Below, in pieces: positions 19,741 to 29,564 of a DNA stretch of 64,000 bases (positions are counted from its first letter, which is position 1; every line of letters starts with the position of its first letter). Source of the stretch: Diabrotica undecimpunctata. Taxonomy: Eukaryota > Arthropoda > Insecta > Coleoptera > Chrysomelidae. Location: the NCBI RefSeq assembly GCF_040954645.1, contig NC_092805.1, positions 15,774,741 through 15,838,740 on the forward strand. The letters run 5' to 3'. The notes under the pieces are model-generated. The model did not search any database. It saw only the letters and a list, made by a program, of their open reading frames with translations, and was not told the origin of the DNA. Both the position numbers and the translations under genes were made by a program.

Positions 19741-20648
19741 GCCTTATTCGGATACCAGTTGGGTATAATTTAATATGATGATTAGCTTTCGTATAGTTTT
19801 AACGCAATTTGTAATCTTTCGATCGCTTGACAAGTGGCTACCGACAGCTTTTTAGTCCTCGGGGCACCAAAATATGTATATGTTTACATAAAAAATGATA
19901 AAGCTGAAGTAAGAGATAATCAATAATGAGTTTATCAGGAATTCATTTTCATATACGGTAATTTCTGATGATGTTTAGATTGTGGCGGCACTAATAATGC
20001 TTGTGGTCGTGGTCAAATACTTGATTATTTCTTATAGTATATGCATAACGGTTTTCTAATATTTGTATTTACGGTGGATACCTTATCATCATCGTGTATC
20101 TGCGGTCCTGTCAGGTGATGAATTAATTTTGTCTTGAAATTGGATACACTACACCAGAGTTAAATCATTTATCTTAAAAAAGTTACACACGCCTCCGAGA
20201 TTCAAATATTGAAAAATTGTTTTTTTGCTAAAAACTGTTTTATATATTTGGTGTGTTATTAATTAAGAATTTATCAACCATATGTTGCTGTAACCCACAT
20301 TAAAAGAGTATGGATAAACATATTTTTATATCCATTTTTTCTTGTAATATACACGTATTTTTTTTACATATATGTTGATTTTTTTTTTATTTTATCTCTA
20401 TTTTTTACATACTTATACAACATACTACCATGAACGTTATAATAAAACATTTTTCGACAAATAATAGCGTCTTTAGAAGCGTAATAAATTAAACAGAAGA
20501 ATTGATAATAAGTTGTATTCACTCCTATTCTCCGTTCATAAATTGTTGTGAGCACGAAATGTGCCTCAAACTCATAAAACGGTCGTAAACCATAGGCGTT
20601 CCTGAGGTTTTTATTCATTAAATAATAATGTAATATTTTTTAATACTG

Positions 20649-20649
<1 letters not shown>
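19741..20649. other. AT-rich, no recognised gene
   Basis: An 84-codon minus-strand frame at 20364-20618 (NAYGLRPFYEFEAHFVL...) has no recognised family. Otherwise nothing. Confidence 0.5.

Positions 20650-20689
<40 letters not shown>
20650..20689. repeat. (TA)n microsatellite
   Basis: Twenty TA units without interruption. Confidence 0.95.
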
Positions 20690-20696
<7 letters not shown>

Positions 20697-21142
20697 TAAT
20701 ATTTTAATACTAATATAATTAGCAAAAAAACAATTAAAACTTTCACGGCTAATGTTATGTAATTATATTATATTAATAAAAATAAGAATTTAACCATTAA
20801 CAATTTTGTAAATAAGAATACCTTATCTTTTTGGATATTTCAATACTAATCTTCGCGTTTAATCACTTTACTAGAAAACCTGGAATTCATATCCGAAGGT
20901 ACTATTCGTTGCAAGATAATTAGGATGGAATTCCCCAGATTTTTAATAATATAATGGGTATGCTTTGGCCACGTGCCTCGTTTGTTCAGTTTATATTCGA
21001 AACTTAACTTAAAAGGGTGAAGTTATTACGAACGAAAACAATTTTTTTGTTTAGTACGTTTTTGATCGCATGTAATTTACGGCTCGTCGGTGTGTCCGCG
21101 TCTACGGCAGTAATTAGCGTCTCGAATATTTCTTTTGCGAAT

Positions 21143-21170
21143 TATATATACGTACCTTTCGCTCGTCAGT
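21143..21170 (+). promoter_or_regulatory. Candidate TATA + Inr core promoter for the second DD82E gene
   Basis: TATATATA at 21143-21150 is followed by TCAGT at 21166-21170, the arthropod initiator consensus, with the presumed +1 A at 21168. The spacing is 25 bases, slightly short of the usual 28-31. The 150 bases around are CpG-containing, unlike the AT-rich flanks. The transposase reading begins about 25-110 bases downstream. Confidence 0.4.
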
Positions 21171-21280
21171 AAGTCTGTCTATTCACCAAGAGAGAAGACT
21201 ATTGTCCTGAATGTTCAGATGCTCTGGTTTCTCAGAATCCCACAAACACTGTTCGCAACATAGTCGAAAGTTGTGCCAAC

Positions 21281-22495
21281 ATGACTGGCGTAGGAGAGTC
21301 AACTATATATAGGTTCCTATCAGAAAGAAAAAAACACGGTATAGCTAACCCAAACACAAACGAACACTTAAAGAGAGGGAAAAAGCCTATTGAAATTGAT
21401 GAATTTGCCAAAGATGGTATTCGAAGGAAAATTCATCGATTTTCTTTAAAAAAAGAAATATCAAACCTAAACAAAATTTTACAAGAAGTTAGAGACGACC
21501 CGGATTTGCCTCATATCGGACGAACTAAATTGTGGCAAGTTTTAAAAGAATTAAATTTCCGGTGGGAGAAATCAGACCGAAAATCACTTTTGATTGACCG
21601 GGAGGAGATAATATGTTGGAGAAGAAATTATCTAAGATCCATACGAAAATTCCGGGCTGAAGGAAGGCCCATCTTCTACCAGGATGAAACGTGGGTAAAC
21701 TCAGGTCATACTCTAAAAAAAATAGATAAAAATATATTAAGCTCCAGGCAAGCCTCTAAGGAAGGTTGGTCTATTGGTATCTCCCCACCTCCTGGTAAAG
21801 GCAGTAGATTAATAATTTCTCACATTGGCAGTGAAAAAGGATTTGTTAAGCATGGTTTGTTGGAATTTCAGTCCAAAAGCACAAAAGACTATCACGAGGA
21901 GATGACAGCTGATGTTTTCGAAGAGTATTTTGAGCAGATGATTGAACACATACCAATAAATTCAATTATAGTATTAGATAATGCACCTTATCATTCACGA
22001 CTAGTAGAAAGACTTCCAACGACTGCGTGGAAGAAACAGGATATTCTTGACTGGCTGCTGAATAAGTATCTGCCTTACGAAGATGGAATGGTAAAAGCAG
22101 AACTTCTAAAAATTGCCCGGCAACACAAATCTAAGTTCAAGGAATACGTAGATGACAAAATGGCGGAAAGGCGAAACATTACAGTCCTTAGACTTCCACC
22201 CTACCACTGCGAAATAAATCCAATTGAACTCATTTGGGCACAAATGAAAAGTTATGTGGCTAGAAAAAATACGTTATATAAAATACAAGCTGTACGTGAA
22301 TTGTTATACGAGTCTTTACAACATATAACAGAACAAAACTGGAAAGATGCAGTAAGGCATGTAATAGAAGAAGAACAAAAAATGTGGGATCTTGATAACA
22401 TAATTGATGCGACCGTAGAGACACAACCGCTAATTATTAACCCTCAAGATGACTCGGATTCCGAAGTTGATCCTATTTATTTTGAATTTGAATAG
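21281..22495 (+). CDS. Second DD82E transposase (Sailor-type or derived), intact ORF
   Basis: 404 codons from ATG 21281 (MTGVGESTIYRFLSER). Similarity to the first copy continues upstream in the same frame (SDALVSQNP...NIVESCAN) to about 21190, where a stop and no ATG are found. The true start may therefore be a small upstream exon or a lost ATG. Catalytic FYQDETW (D135), IIVLDNAPYH (D233) and INPIELIWAQMK (E316); again exactly 82 residues between the last two. About half the residues match the first copy. The C-terminus is acidic (DDSDSEVDPIYFEFE). No stop or frameshift inside. I found no terminal repeats around it, so an immobilised or domesticated copy is possible. Confidence 0.82.
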   Translation: MTGVGESTIYRFLSERKKHGIANPNTNEHLKRGKKPIEIDEFAKDGIRRKIHRFSLKKEISNLNKILQEVRDDPDLPHIGRTKLWQVLKELNFRWEKSDRKSLLIDREEIICWRRNYLRSIRKFRAEGRPIFYQDETWVNSGHTLKKIDKNILSSRQASKEGWSIGISPPPGKGSRLIISHIGSEKGFVKHGLLEFQSKSTKDYHEEMTADVFEEYFEQMIEHIPINSIIVLDNAPYHSRLVERLPTTAWKKQDILDWLLNKYLPYEDGMVKAELLKIARQHKSKFKEYVDDKMAERRNITVLRLPPYHCEINPIELIWAQMKSYVARKNTLYKIQAVRELLYESLQHITEQNWKDAVRHVIEEEQKMWDLDNIIDATVETQPLIINPQDDSDSEVDPIYFEFE

Positions 22496-22548
22496 TTTTC
22501 TAATCGTAATTATATAAGGTAAGTAATAATAGTTGTAATCGTATGGTA

Positions 22549-22953
22549 TTAAAGGGGAAAGGCGCAAAATGTCGCCTGTCAAAATGTTCAATGTGTTTTA
22601 AATGTATCCATTTTTTTTCAAATCCTGAGAAAACTAAACAGCATTTTTGAAAAATTTAAAGGCAGAATGAAATATTTATTAGAATAAATAAAAAGTTTCT
22701 TTTGCATGCAATATTTTCAATTAAAAATTATACTATATTTTCTCTTTTATTTTCACCCCTGTTACATAACATATTAAAATAAACATTGTAGAAGTTTTCA
22801 GGGACTTTCTGCCCTCAGTAATAATGTAATCTTTCATTCTGCGTTTAAATTTTTCAAAAATATTTATTAGTTTTCTACGGATTCGAAAATAATGGATATA
22901 TTTAAAACACATTGGAAATTATGCCAGGCGACATTTGGCGACTTTCCCCTTAA
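22549..22953. mobile_element. MITE with about 120-bp inverted arms, TTAA flanks
   Basis: The left arm (about 22553-22675: AGGGGAAAGGCGC, GTCGCCTG, AATGTGTTTTAAAT, then AAAAATTTAAAGGCAGAATG) pairs with the right arm (about 22825-22949) at roughly 80 percent. TTAA occurs at both edges (22549-22552, 22950-22953), the piggyBac target. It has no coding capacity and lies 55 bases past the second DD82E stop codon. Confidence 0.82.
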
Positions 22954-23390
22954 TTAAATAAATGTATCTTTTACAAATGGCAAGAAACTTTTTATTTTTG
23001 AATAAAATAAAGAAGTTTTATAGAAGTTTTAAAAAATACAATTTACATAAGTACAATTTAAAAAATATATTTATTTAGTTCAAAAAAATGTTTCAATCAT
23101 ATACTCTACGACACTGGTGTAATACATCTGTAACCATTCAAAATACCCTCGTAATAGGATTATAAGGTATTGTATTCCTTCTGATACAAGGTGGGTTAGT
23201 CGAAAACATCTTAAACCGTCAGTTTCAGGTTGGTTTTTACTATTATATCGTATTACCTATCCTCTCTGTATTTCAGCTCTCTAATTAGGGTTAAACTTGT
23301 AGTGAGCTATCGACAAATTGTGAACCGTGTATAGGCGTAAAAACGTCTCCCCATGAAAACTTATATTGTACTGATATTATATATAACTTT
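22954..23390. other. AT-rich, nothing recognised
   Basis: No supported feature; searched for a terminal repeat of the second DD82E element and found none. Confidence 0.55.
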
Positions 23391-23690
23391 ATAACTAGTG
23401 GTTTTGCCCGTCACTATGCGACAAGGGATCCAAACAATTGCATCTACAATCACTCCACTTAATTTTTTCTGTCTTCCTCCTATTTAAGGCTAGGACGACA
23501 ACAGAATAATATTTTAATCGGTTGTACAACTTTCGTAACAAATAAGTCACTTTTGGAGAGGCGCTGAACTTTTTGCGTAAAGTCGTCTTATAAAATCGAC
23601 CTTTGTGTAAAACCAGCGTAATTCTAGTGTGGCAATTTACTTTTTTGGAAATCTCGAGTTTTGTATTACTTTGCAATGCAAGGCTATCCC
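23391..23690. repeat. Dispersed repeat, copy 1 (partner at 31738-32030)
   Basis: Starts AACTAGTGGTTTTGCCCGTC, continues through TATTTAAGGCTAGGACG, TAAGTCACTTTTGG and TTTTTGCGTAAAGTCGTCTT, and fades after AGTTTTGTATTA. The second copy is in the same orientation and about 80 percent similar. No long ORF, clear inverted termini or target duplication; class unknown. Confidence 0.75.
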
Positions 23691-24516
23691 GACTGGACAA
23701 TAAAACATATTTGTTTATAAAATGTTATGAACTGTTGCAGATGAAGATTATAATTCGAGAATTTTTGACATTAAATTCTTCTTTCTAGTTGTTATGTACG
23801 ACCGATTGGTTCTTTCCGTAAACTATACATATATATCACTTACCTCACCTTTGCAAAATCATTAAAATAAAACTAAATGTCGTAATAGTTCACTTTGATT
23901 TTTCTACTGCTTGTCATAATCAATTTATGGCCGGTATAAAAAATCGGGATTAGATTTCACAACCGCCACTTAAAGGTGTATATTTACCGGTATCATAATA
24001 CTCGCACCGTGCAATTAACCATAAATTATTATAACTTTCTACTTAAATTATTACTTAATGCATGTATAGGAGAAAAATTAAATATTTCTCAAATGGGCAA
24101 AAGAACAGCTGATACATAGAAAAACCTACAGGGTGGCTCTAATAAGCGAATAGCTAATAATAGTTCAATCACTAGAAATTTAATCCAAATAAAAATCTCA
24201 CTTCTTCTAGTTCCATGACCGGTATTGATCGTTGGATATCATGTTGATTACTACATCCGCTATCGTGACTTTATTGATATCAGCTCTAAATAATTATGTA
24301 GTCGATTTTTCTTACCATTATCTTAGATTTTCGGGCGTGCATGATTTGGACGCTAAATTTAAAATTCGACACTGAAAAATAAAATTACCTGTTTCTGCAT
24401 ACATGATTTGGACGCTGGGTGTAATTGAAATGTAAATGGAAAGTCAGGTAATAAAATTCTAGAGATTAAGCTTGATAAGGTTTATTTGTCACTTTAAAAT
24501 AAATACGATATACATT
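23691..24516. other. No recognised feature
   Basis: AT-rich. The 14-mer CATGATTTGGACGCT-type block occurs twice (about 24341 and 24404), a small local duplication. Confidence 0.5.
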
Positions 24517-24768
24517 TTACGAAATGGAATCGATCGATACAGTTAGTTTGATACTCAAATTCAGTGATTTGTTCAAGTGATTATGTTCTAGATTACTTCG
24601 GATCACTAACTTTTCTGGCCCTTTCTTCAATATCTTCGCTTTACACGACCGTTTTACGCACCTCCAATACGTTTCTCCCGATTTTAGTACTTTATCTTGA
24701 GAAAAAGTAAAACTGTTCACTTTGAGCAAAATTTTACCACGATTACTTACTAACGTTGAAATTTCCAT
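24517..24768 (-). CDS. Small FLYWCH-type zinc-finger ORF, 83 codons
   Basis: From ATG at 24768 (MEISTLVSNRGKILLKVNSF). Residues about 7-58 fit a FLYWCH domain: SNRGKILLKVNSFTFSQ, YWRCVKRSCKAKI with two Cys, then LEHNH supplying the His pair. FLYWCH domains bind DNA or mediate protein contact; in insects they occur in mod(mdg4)-type alternative exons, in small stand-alone proteins and next to MULE transposases. Here nothing else is attached, and both upstream and downstream frames close at once. It may be a single-exon gene, an isolated exon, or a transposon remnant. The domain residues are intact. Confidence 0.55.
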   Translation of the reverse strand: MEISTLVSNRGKILLKVNSFTFSQDKVLKSGETYWRCVKRSCKAKILKKGPEKLVIRSNLEHNHLNKSLNLSIKLTVSIDSIS

Positions 24769-24839
24769 GTTCACTTTTCACTATTCTCTGACAAACTAAT
24801 AACTAGTAACTAAGTAAATTTCAATGGCCATCATTAAAC

Positions 24840-25250
24840 CCTAATTATATCTAATATCTGATACCTGCGATAATCCTTCCGGCAGCGTCCAAAACAAGGG
24901 TACTTTTAAGACCCTCAGGTACTTCAGCGTCGAAAACATGCCCGCCCAGATTTTCAGCCATAATGTTCTTTTACCAGTACCACGTATGGCTTGGATCTTT
25001 CCCTGAATGATTAGATGAAATAGTTCATATTTTTCAGGGTGTCTCATAATGTAACCGAATAATTATAACTTGCATCTGTTTATTATATTGACCAGTTGTG
25101 GTATTTGATGCAGCACTCTAAGAACCTCATCATTTCTAATTCTGTCAATCCAGCTTATTCTTAGTAGTCGTCTGTATACTCACGTCTCAAAAGGTTCCAA
25201 GCCTTTAAGCATAACCTTACCAGAGCAGTAGCATTGTAAAGATACACCAA
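24840..25250 (-). mobile_element. RTE-type LINE C-terminal fragment
   Basis: Minus strand: LEPFETWVYRRLLRISWIDR-like block, IRNDEVLRVLHQIPQLVNII, then MRHPEKYELFHLIIQGKIQA, RGTGKRTLWLKIW. This is the region after the RT in RTE-type LINEs (FEMWLYRR...SW...H.MR...QGKI). Both ends truncated. Confidence 0.65.
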
Positions 25251-25254
25251 TATG

Positions 25255-26140
25255 TTATTCAAACGCGAAGGTTGATACCAAGATTGTAACTGCAAAGCAC
25301 GTTCCCAATTTTTGCAAATGTAGCTCGGGTTCTGGAAGTGTTGGGTGAGGTAACCAAAGGGCAGCGAAACAACTGGTTTGATGAGGAATGCAAACGAGTA
25401 ACCAAAAAAAAAAGAATGACGCGTATCTGAAAATGATGGACAGATGGAACAGGAGCAATGTTGAAGAATATCGAGTAAAGTGAAGAGAAGAAAAACAAAA
25501 GCACAAACAGAAAATCACAAAAGCACAATCAATAAAGAGTTAGAAGAAATGGAAAAATTAAATAGAGAACACTAACCAAGTCAAGGCTCATAATGGAATC
25601 CTTTTGAACGACAAGGTAGAAGTACTGAAAAGGTGACAGAAACACTTTAGTACGATACCTAATGGAGAAAGTAGAGATGAAGGTAGAGATGATATAGAAC
25701 TAGTACAGGAGGAAACTGAGCTACCACCCAGAAACAAGTCACCCTGAGCAGATAACCTTCCCCGTAAATATTTAAATGTAGTGTTCAAACATTTGTAACC
25801 CTCTTTCACAAAGTATTAATACAGGTATGGCAAGAAACGTGCTTGACTGTTCCAACTTTACAGACATTTCCCTTCTTAATATGGCATACAAAAATTTGTC
25901 CCTGATACTTAAGAAACGATTGGCACAACATACTGACAATATAATAGGATCATACCAAAGAGGCTTGTTGAGAAACAGATCTACCATTGATCACATATCC
26001 ATCAGACAAATATTAGAAAAAACGACGAAGTACGACATAGTACTGATGATATCGTGATCGTTGGAAGAACACCAAGATGAAGCAGTTGAAACTTTCGCAC
26101 GTATTAAAAACGCCGCAGAAAACATTGGACTTATCGAATT
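25255..26140 (+). mobile_element. RTE-type LINE with internal deletion in RT
   Basis: Plus-strand pieces: WFDEECKRVTKKK (linker, then an A-run frameshift), RWNRSNVEEYRVKRREEK, LPPRNKSP...ADNLPRKYLN, ISLLNMAYKNLSLILKKRLA, GSYQRGLLRNRSTIDHISIR, QILEKTTKYDIV, then directly DDIVIVG with EAVETFARIKNAAENIGLI. Boxes A to B between KTTKYDIV and DDIVIVG are missing, about 250 bases or more. It is dead. Confidence 0.7.
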
Positions 26141-26620
26141 TATCGGAACTGCATACGAAAGCTGCACTCTTTGCCTTTAAAACGCATCTTGATTTTTGTC
26201 GATAGGGAATTTGGATCAAAAGATATTCAATTTAGTCGAGCTGAAACAAATTTTATTGAACATTGATTTCGCTCGCGTAACTGACATGCAAAATCGAAGG
26301 TCGCTTCAAGCATTGTTTCTAAGAGAACGGCTCATGCTATACAAAAAATGCTTATAAACAATTTTATTTAAAATTATCTCAGCTACATTTTCCATTTGAA
26401 ACATTTTTTTCTAAGGTGTACAGATTCTTGGTAAATCGATTTTTTCACGTTTTTACCCTACTGCAATGGGGGTTTTAGGGGGAAGCTCGGGGGTAAAAGT
26501 GGTAAACTTTTTTGCATCTTTTTGGGGGTCCTAAAATTAATATTCTCAGCAAACGACTGGATTAATTTGTTATGTCTATTTTTTGGAATGCTGGGCTTAG
26601 GATCTCCAATATGATATAAA
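26141..26620. repeat. Probable dispersed non-coding repeat
   Basis: Abrupt change from the LINE at about 26140 to non-coding sequence with a distinctive G-rich centre (GCAATGGGGGTTTTAGGGGG, AAGCTCGGGGG, TTTTTGGGGGTCC, about 26464-26531). It reads like a repeat family scattered in insect genomes; I cannot confirm copies within this window. Confidence 0.35.
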
Positions 26621-27635
26621 TATTTTCTATTGATGTTTATTTAATGAAATAATGTTTCAAACAATTCCGTTTGTTTAAACTCAAAAATAAAGATAAACTC
26701 ACAGTGGATTTCCGGGTACTACGGTTGTGCAACAACGTGGAAATAGTTGGTTGTGCACATAAGGGTTAAATGGACATACTGATGGAATCTATTCTATCGG
26801 CATTTTCTGTAAATTGGGCTACATATTTTCATTCTGAATTTACGATTTTCACTTCGGTTGGTAGTTTTTTCTTGATGTTTAATTATGTCTTCGAGAAAGC
26901 TGTCTTCATTACTGCTGCATGTCCTTTTGTTCTTTTACATTTTTATATTGTTTACTGAGAAATAAAGCGAATAAAACCTTTTTCATTACATGTAAAAGTA
27001 TATTGTCTCGTAATATATAATAAATTTAAAAACCATTATATTTTATCCTATAAAACGTTTATCTGTTTTGAATAACGCTTGTGATTTATTGCATAACATT
27101 CATCTAGATTAAAGCGCAGCAGGAACTCCAGTATTTATTGCCAATATATTAATAAATATTAGAAAAGCCATTACCTTTTTCCAATTATTTAATTGTCAAG
27201 GTTGAAAAAACTATCATAAATTTGTTATGGCGCAGTTAGCGCCTATTTTTTGTTGTATTTATATACTCGAACTAAAATAGTTAACAGTAAATTATTTATT
27301 GAACAATAGTCTACAATTTTCAATTTTCAATCTTACTTTCACTTTTTCTGTTTTATTCAGTTCAGTGTAATTGTAATTAATCCCAAAATCTTACCCTACA
27401 AAAAGTGATTTTCAAGTCAAATTTGATAATTAATAAAGTCAAGACAATATTAGAAAAAGACACAAGCAGTAATATTAAAGGACAGCTTTCTGAGGCTATT
27501 TAATTATCTTTATATACTGCCGATTTACTATTAACCCATAAAAGATCAATTTAATATTTGATCAAGCTCTAACCTGGAAGGATCAAATATATTTGAGCAA
27601 TATGTCAAAAAAACCAAACCTGGAGAACGAACAGT
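26621..27635. other. AT-rich, nothing recognised
   Basis: No supported gene on either strand. Confidence 0.55.
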
Positions 27636-27639
27636 AGAA

Positions 27640-27765
27640 CTCTACTCACATTAAATAAAAATCTGATCCACCTATGGTCGATTATGGACGCCATGCTTAC
27701 TCGTCTGCTTCAAAAACAACTCTAAAAGATTTAGACACCATTCAAAATAAACTAAATAAATAGTA
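27640..27765 (+). mobile_element. Short Jockey/CR1-type LINE fragment
   Basis: Plus strand reads PMVDYGRHAYSSASKTTLKD, then LDTIQNKLNK, the block after the RT where Jockey-type proteins have LDYG...SASK..LK.LD.IQN. Only about 40 codons remain. Confidence 0.6.
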
Positions 27766-28284
27766 ACCATCTGTATCTTTCTCATATTGTTTTTGTTGTA
27801 ATTTCTACCGGTTCTTGTCATTTTGTATCTTTTCCGTTATCGTTCATATCTTATTTTCTGCCCATTCCCTTATTTATAAGGTTTCCCTATTTCTTTTAAA
27901 AATAGGGTATTGCCCAAAATGCTCTTCTCTTTAGTGATTCTTTCTCCATCTCTCTCGTTTATCTTCTGTAGTCTAATCCTGTCGAACCCCGACCAAGATA
28001 CCTCTACCAGACTGAAGCACGATTTTAATATCGTTCTTTGTGTAAACCTCCCTTTTGTTTATAAAGAGGGTACATTTTAACAAGAGAACTCTTATATATC
28101 ACGTTATGTCATGTTACAAAAAGACCTGAAATTAACTTCCTAATAATTACAAACCCACTAAATTCTCTAGAAATCATCTCTACAATCTATTCTTTTCATT
28201 CTGTAGCCAAACCCATTAGACACGAATTGCAAAATCTAATCACAGAAACATTGTTTTTCTTCATCTCATATTAGAATCACCAGA
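27766..28284. other. No recognised feature
   Basis: Low-complexity and AT-rich; a GGTTCGACA tRNA B-box-like string at about 27985 (minus strand) lacks a partner A box. Confidence 0.5.
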
Positions 28285-28545
28285 AAAGATTTGACAGATA
28301 AATATGCACGAGCATTGATGTATGTTTCATGCTTCTTTATCCTGACACCTAGTGATCTTTCGGTTTGTCCCACGTAGAAATTGTTGCATTCATAGGGTAT
28401 TTTATAGATGCAGTTTTTTTATCTTTCCTGTGTGTTGTTGGTTTTGGTTTTGGACCCGACCAAAAGTTTTTTTATTATCCAAAATAATATTCCTTGTGTA
28501 ACGACTTGTATACAGATCACATTCAAACCAATACTGAAATGCTGC
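28285..28545 (-). mobile_element. Second Penelope-like remnant, GIY-YIG endonuclease
   Basis: Minus strand reads NCIYKIPYECNNFYVGQTER, SLGVRIKKHETYI. The order Tyr-Lys-Ile-Pro-Cys-x-Cys..., YVGQT.RS...RI..H is the GIY-YIG nuclease with its preceding Cys motif, here CNN rather than a full pair. Upstream, QVVTQGILFWIIKKLLVG fits the tail of the RT part. Truncated and shifted. Confidence 0.68.
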
Positions 28546-28565
28546 GTATTTTGATAACGCTAAGT

Positions 28566-28919
28566 ACCAGTGTCCGATTAATAGGACAGTAAAATAAGTT
28601 ATAATGACGATTCAACAATTTATATTTCCGATATTTATTCATGAATATTGTTTATAATAAACATTACTCAACAAGAATAATCCAGTAAAAGATAAAAGAA
28701 GTTCCGATAGGAAACTTTTTTTATTAAATGTGTAAATCTAAACAGTCAGCAAATTTGTCCAATTTATAATTTTTTATTGAATGGGTAATGGTAATACGAG
28801 TATAATATAACAAAAATTATAATTCCGCATAAATTATTAGAATGACCATATAAATACGGTAAATTTTTTGGGGGTTGAAAAAATTAAAATTTTTAGTGTC
28901 CTATAAATAGGACGCTGGT
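28566..28919. mobile_element. MITE-like element, 354 bp, 22-bp inverted ends
   Basis: ACCAGTGTCCGATTAATAGG at 28566 and the complement of 28898-28919 (ACCAGCGTCCTATTTATAGG) agree at 19 of 22 positions. The inside is AT-rich and non-coding. I could not define a target duplication, so the superfamily is open. Confidence 0.6.
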
Positions 28920-29564
28920 CTATGATGACTTAAACTTGTAAATGTATAATAAATAAATATGTAATAAATAATCAGTTGCATTCAAGGGTTATTCCATAAT
29001 TATATACTGGCTGCTCTCCTTCCCAATTCCAGCTGAAGACCGATCTTAACGGAAAGCAAATGATAACGACTTTGAGAACGGACTTGCTGCCATGAATAAT
29101 ACATGAGTCATCAATACGGAAAAATCATTTGTTTAAATCCGCTCGACTGGAAAAATCATTACTAGTTGTTTTTGTTACGCTGCTAATAACTAATAATTAG
29201 TTATTAGTGTTTCATGTCGGTACGAAGAAAGGAAAAATATCAATTTTTTATTGTTCTACTTTTTATAATTACATATTTAACGATTTTTATGGTATAAATA
29301 AATGTGAAAACTGTAGTAAAAAAATGATTACATATAATTCAATTTTTCTTGGTGATTACCATATTTTTAATAAATTAATCACTTTTTATACAAATATAAG
29401 TACAAGGTTTGCTCCGGAAAGTCTATTTGAAGTGCTAGTTTTTTTATTATGTGTCTTAAAATTGTCTGAAAAATCAGTAACGACAAAAAATCTAGAGAAT
29501 CTAGAAATCTAGCGAGAAAGAAGTTATAATATTTTTCTGGCTTTTAACCTGGAACTTGTTCACA
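28920..29564. other. AT-rich; one unassigned ORF
   Basis: A 101-codon plus-strand frame at 29207-29512 contains KCENCSKKM and a hydrophobic C-terminus. The single Cys pair and AT-driven composition do not support a family. Confidence 0.35.

Noticed and set aside
22496..23390. Terminal inverted repeat for the second DD82E element
   Set aside because: Compared with the 29-bp ends of the first element and with 20640-21060; no match. The inverted repeats at 22553-22949 belong to a separate MITE.
27960..28010. tRNA-like B box (GGTTCGACA) on the minus strand
   Set aside because: No A box or cloverleaf can be drawn upstream, and the B-box consensus is incomplete.
29207..29512. 101-codon ORF with CENC, considered as an IS1595-like transposase
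   Set aside because: Only one Cys pair and no catalytic motif; similarity not convincing.
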